A DNA stretch of 15,446 nt from JBFHRB01 sp041591915 (GTDB lineage: Bacteria; Actinomycetota; Nitriliruptoria; Nitriliruptorales; Nitriliruptoraceae). Each line of letters starts with the position of its first letter. Position 1 is the first letter of the stretch. This document shows positions 13,203 through 15,446 of this stretch, in pieces. The stretch spans positions 1 to 15,446 of the forward strand of contig JBFHRB010000048.1 of NCBI GenBank assembly GCA_041591915.1, in the 5' to 3' direction. The position numbers and the translations under genes were made by a program. The notes under the pieces are model-generated. The model saw only the letters and a list, made by a program, of their open reading frames with translations, did no database searches and was not told the DNA's origin.

Positions 13203-14114
13203 TCAGGGGTGGGGCGGCTCGGTCACCAGCGGCTCGGCGAGCGACCCCCGGGCCGGCCGGCTCGCGGCGATCGCGCTCGCGACGACCACCGCAGCGCCGG
13301 CCAGGGCGAGCGGGGCGAGCCGCTCGCCGAGGAACGCCGCCGCCATGAGGAGGGCCGCCACCGGCTCGATCGTCGCGAGGACCGCAGCGCGGGCGGCCGG
13401 GAGGCGCCGCAGGCCCGTGTAGTACGCGAGGACGGGGAGGTAGGTCGAGACGACTCCCAGGGCCAGGAGCAGGAGCCACACGGTGGCGTCAGCGCCGGGC
13501 CACTGGGCGAACGGTAGGAGGACGAGCGCGCCGACGGGCAGCGCCAGGGCCGCCGTCGCGACCGGCGAGGTCCCCGCACGCTGGCTCACGAGGTACCAGC
13601 TGGCGTAGGTCAGTCCGGCGGTCGCGCCCCAGGCGAGCGACGCCGGGGTGATCACGACGCCGTCGCCACCGCCGATCGCGACGAGCGCGGCGCCCGCCAC
13701 CGTGGCCACGACGAGCAGGACCGTGCGGCGGTCGGAGGGCTCGGCGAGGATCCGCGGCGCCGCCAGCGCCACCCAGGCGGGTGCCGTGTACAGCAGCAGC
13801 CAGGCGAGGCTCACGCCGCCCGTGTCGATGGCGGCCGGCAGGGACACGTAGAACAGCCCCACGCCGAGGACACCGAAGCCGATCAGCAGACCGCGCCCCT
13901 GGCGGGCCAGATCGCGGGTCGCCAGCCCGTGTGCGACGAAGACGGACCCGCCGATGGCCGCCCGCCAGAACGCGATCGCCGCAGGCGTGAACCCGCGATC
14001 GAGCAGCGGCGTGGCCAGCATCCCGATGAGGGCCCACAAGAGCGCCGCGGTGACGACCAGGAGCGCGCCGAGGCTCGCGCCGTCGCGCGCGGTGCCGGCT
14101 CGTCTGGCGTCCAT
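13203..14114 (-). CDS. EamA/DMT family transporter
   Basis: A 303-residue membrane protein with about ten predicted helices in two EamA repeats. Repeat one (about 13-150) opens with LLVVTAALLWALIGMLATPLL and includes FWRAAIGG and LLLYTAPAWVALAAPRIL. Repeat two (about 155-290) opens with LAWGATAGLTYASWYLVSQ and includes VLATIEPVAALLMAAAFLGERL, the 'E-P-V-x-A-x-x-x-A-x-x-x-L-G-E' motif diagnostic of the family. Such proteins export amino acids or other metabolites; the substrate is unknown. ATG 14114 has GAGGAC upstream. It is divergent from the mycothiol-isomerase-like gene with a gap of 67 bp and convergent with the GNAT gene. Confidence 0.92.
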   Translation of the reverse strand: MDARRAGTARDGASLGALLVVTAALLWALIGMLATPLLDRGFTPAAIAFWRAAIGGSVFVAHGLATRDLARQGRGLLIGFGVLGVGLFYVSLPAAIDTGGVSLAWLLLYTAPAWVALAAPRILAEPSDRRTVLLVVATVAGAALVAIGGGDGVVITPASLAWGATAGLTYASWYLVSQRAGTSPVATAALALPVGALVLLPFAQWPGADATVWLLLLALGVVSTYLPVLAYYTGLRRLPAARAAVLATIEPVAALLMAAAFLGERLAPLALAGAAVVVASAIAASRPARGSLAEPLVTEPPHP

Positions 14115-14181
14115 CGCTGTCCTCGATGTGGGGCGCGGAGCCTAGGAGGCGTAGCGTCCGGGCCGTGAGGGGAGGGTGCTC
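14115..14181. promoter_or_regulatory. Short divergent promoter region (eamA-like / maleylpyruvate isomerase-like)
   Basis: A gap of 67 bp. It contains TAGCGT (14152-14157), a weak TANNNT -10 candidate for the plus-strand gene, and GGAGGG (14171-14176), the ribosome site that favours GTG 14182 over GTG 14176. No operator-like dyad was found. Confidence 0.3.
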
Positions 14182-14988
14182 GTGACGCAGCCGAGTCTGG
14201 ACTTCGCCGGGGGCGCCCGGCGCCTGCGGACGCTGGCCGAAGGCTTCGCGAGGATGGCGGCGTCGGTGTCCGACGAGCACCGGACTCGGTTCCTGCCGGC
14301 GACGCCGGAGTGGACGCCGCACGACCTGCTCGCGCACGTCGCCGACCTGACCCATCGCTACGCCGCGGGCTACCGCAACGAGGACCGGTTCGCTCCGTCC
14401 TTCGACGTGCTCTCGGAGTGGACGGGCGAGGCCGCCGCCCCCTACCGGGAGCGTTCCTACGACGACCTGGTCTCGCTGATCGCGAGCGTGGCCGAGCCGC
14501 TGGAGGGCGCTGCGCTGGACGCGGGCCCGGACCACCTCTTCGACTGGCACGCCGACGCCCCGGTCCCCGTGCGCGGCGGGGTCGGGATAGCCATCAACGA
14601 GTTGTTGGTCCACGGCTGGGACCTGGCGAGCGGCACGGGCAAGGCGTGGCCGCTGACCCCCGACGACGTGAGCGCCGGCATGGGGCTCGCGCTGCACGGC
14701 CTCGAGCCCGTCATCGCGCCCTCGGCGGCCGGACACACGGCGACGTACGAGCTCCGGATCCGGGGCGGCGACCGGATGGTGCTGATCCTCGAGAACGGCG
14801 AGCCACGGGTCGGTACGCCGGACCAGGACCCCACCGACGTGGTGCTCGCCGCGCCGGCCGCCACGCTGCTTCTCACGATGTACCGCCGCAAGCCACTGTG
14901 GTGGACGGTGACGGTGGGTCAGGCCCTCGCCTGGGGGCGCAAGCCGTGGCTCGCGCTGTCGCTGACGGAGAAGTTCCGGCCCTTCTGA
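14182..14988 (+). CDS. Mycothiol-dependent maleylpyruvate isomerase-like protein (DinB fold plus SCP2-like domain)
   Basis: 268 residues. The N-terminal DinB-like four-helix metal domain (about 10-170) has TPEWTPHDLLAHVADLTHRY, giving His52, and INELLVHGWDLA, giving Glu140 and His144. This matches the His...Glu-x3-His zinc triad of the mycothiol-dependent maleylpyruvate isomerase. The C-terminal part (about 185-268) looks like the SCP2-type domain of the TIGR03083/MDMPI superfamily. Mycothiol is an actinobacterial thiol, so this supports the taxonomic placement. No maleylpyruvate or gentisate genes are adjacent, so the actual thiol-transfer substrate is open. The start is GTG 14182 because GGAGGG (14171-14176) sits 5 nt upstream. 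The in-frame GTG 14176 would overlap that site. Confidence 0.85.
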   Translation: MTQPSLDFAGGARRLRTLAEGFARMAASVSDEHRTRFLPATPEWTPHDLLAHVADLTHRYAAGYRNEDRFAPSFDVLSEWTGEAAAPYRERSYDDLVSLIASVAEPLEGAALDAGPDHLFDWHADAPVPVRGGVGIAINELLVHGWDLASGTGKAWPLTPDDVSAGMGLALHGLEPVIAPSAAGHTATYELRIRGGDRMVLILENGEPRVGTPDQDPTDVVLAAPAATLLLTMYRRKPLWWTVTVGQALAWGRKPWLALSLTEKFRPF

Positions 14989-14999
14989 CTCCGGGTCAG
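14985..14999. terminator. Short inverted repeat spanning converging stop codons
   Basis: CTGAC (14985-14989) and GTCAG (14995-14999) pair around TCCGG. Each arm carries the stop codon of one of the converging genes (TGA at 14986-14988, TCA at 14996-14998). Three of the five bases per arm are dictated by facing TGA codons. There is no U-tract; it is a weak candidate. Confidence 0.2.
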
Positions 15000-15446
15000 T
15001 CGGGCCACGGGGTCTGGGCGCGCAGCTCGCTGATGGGCGCCGTGCCCGAGTCCAGCTCGCCTCCGGCGGCGTCGACGATGCGCCAGCGGTGCTCCTGGCG
15101 ATGTGCGGGCTGGGACTCGACGAGGACCGCGATGCAGTCCCCGGGCTCGAAGCCGCACGCGTCCTGCACGACGGCGAGGAGCTGCTCGTGGTGGAGGTGG
15201 CCGTCGCCGAAGTTCCAGCCGAGCACCATGCCGGCCACGAGCTCGCCCTCGCGGATCTCGTAGTCGTCGGGGTCCCGCACGGCTCGGACGATGAGGCGCT
15301 GCACGAGGCGGCCGTGCAGGTGCATCGCGCGGAAGGCCGCGACACGGCCGAGGCTGACCTGGTTCACCTCCGGCTCGAAGAAGCGGTCGAGCTGCTTCAT
15401 CACCTCGGGCGCCGCCTTGGTGATGCGCTCGTCGAACCGCTCGAGC
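14996..15446 (-). CDS. Unrecognised protein, C-terminal part (runs off the right edge)
   Basis: The reading frame stays open to the window edge, giving at least 149 residues. An internal ATG at 15403 would give 135, but the 14 codons before it (LERFDERITKAAPEV) read like an amphipathic helix with coding character, so the gene probably begins beyond the window. I do not recognise the family. The visible part is soluble and rich in Asp, Glu, His and Arg. It has an NQVSLGRVAAFRAMHLHGRLVQRL segment, then GWNFGDGHLHHEQLL and a likely beta-rich C-terminus (DCIAVLVESQ, HRWRIVDAAGG). It contains two Cys. No signal peptide is visible in this part. It converges on the mycothiol-isomerase-like gene with a 7-bp gap. 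Confidence 0.6.
   Translation of the reverse strand, partial: LERFDERITKAAPEVMKQLDRFFEPEVNQVSLGRVAAFRAMHLHGRLVQRLIVRAVRDPDDYEIREGELVAGMVLGWNFGDGHLHHEQLLAVVQDACGFEPGDCIAVLVESQPAHRQEHRWRIVDAAGGELDSGTAPISELRAQTPWPD

Noticed and set aside
1..15446. CRISPR array, tRNA/rRNA genes, insertion sequence or defence island
   Set aside because: Read for regular repeats, cloverleaf-like stretches, transposase motifs and terminal inverted repeats; none found. Nearly all of the window is ordinary coding DNA of even composition.

Overview
This is a very GC-rich (by eye about 70%), densely coding stretch of a bacterial chromosome, most likely from an actinomycetote. Three things suggest that: a DinB/mycothiol-dependent maleylpyruvate-isomerase-type protein, an MsrA with the long N-terminal leader usual in actinobacteria, and frequent GTG/TTG starts with 1-4 nt gene overlaps. 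EngB is, as far as I recall, missing from well-studied actinobacteria such as mycobacteria and streptomycetes, so a deep-branching lineage is plausible. The window does not settle this. I see no tRNA, rRNA, CRISPR array, insertion sequence or phage gene.

Layout. Positions 1-1830 (minus strand) hold a tightly overlapping trio: a DoxX-like membrane protein, a HugZ/DUF2470 flavin- or heme-binding-type protein, and the N-terminus of the DExH helicase HrpB, which runs off the left edge. A dyad-rich intergenic region of 163 bp separates the trio from a divergent plus-strand group: a two-repeat DUF427 protein, MsrA and an alpha/beta hydrolase (1994-4167). Positions 4210-6340 (minus) hold an enoyl-CoA hydratase/isomerase family protein followed by a serine-hydroxymethyltransferase-fold protein that lacks the usual catalytic glutamate motif. 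Divergent from these are EngB, an SDR oxidoreductase and an SRPBCC protein (6433-8516).

Positions 8521-11667 are a copper module: a CopC-CopD fusion on the minus strand, divergent from a multicopper oxidase that carries an extra N-terminal blue-copper domain. A strong hairpin closes the oxidase gene. A BASS-family transporter overlapping a GNAT acetyltransferase follows (11759-13197). After that come a minus-strand EamA/DMT transporter, a mycothiol-dependent-isomerase-like protein, and a partial unrecognised gene that runs off the right edge.

How the genes work together. The clearest functional unit is the divergent copper pair: CopCD for periplasmic copper binding and membrane passage, and the oxidase for copper-dependent oxidation outside the membrane. 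The SHMT-like/ECH pair is co-directional with a 9-nt gap and is probably one metabolic step or pathway of unknown substrate. MsrA and the DoxX/HugZ-like genes would fit redox homeostasis, but that is inference. Three convergent gene pairs end within 4-7 bp of each other, and at two of them the stop codons lie in short inverted repeats. I find no convincing defence system or mobile island. The best leads are the atypical SHMT homolog, the fused oxidase, and the dyads at 1844-1982 and 2661-2682.
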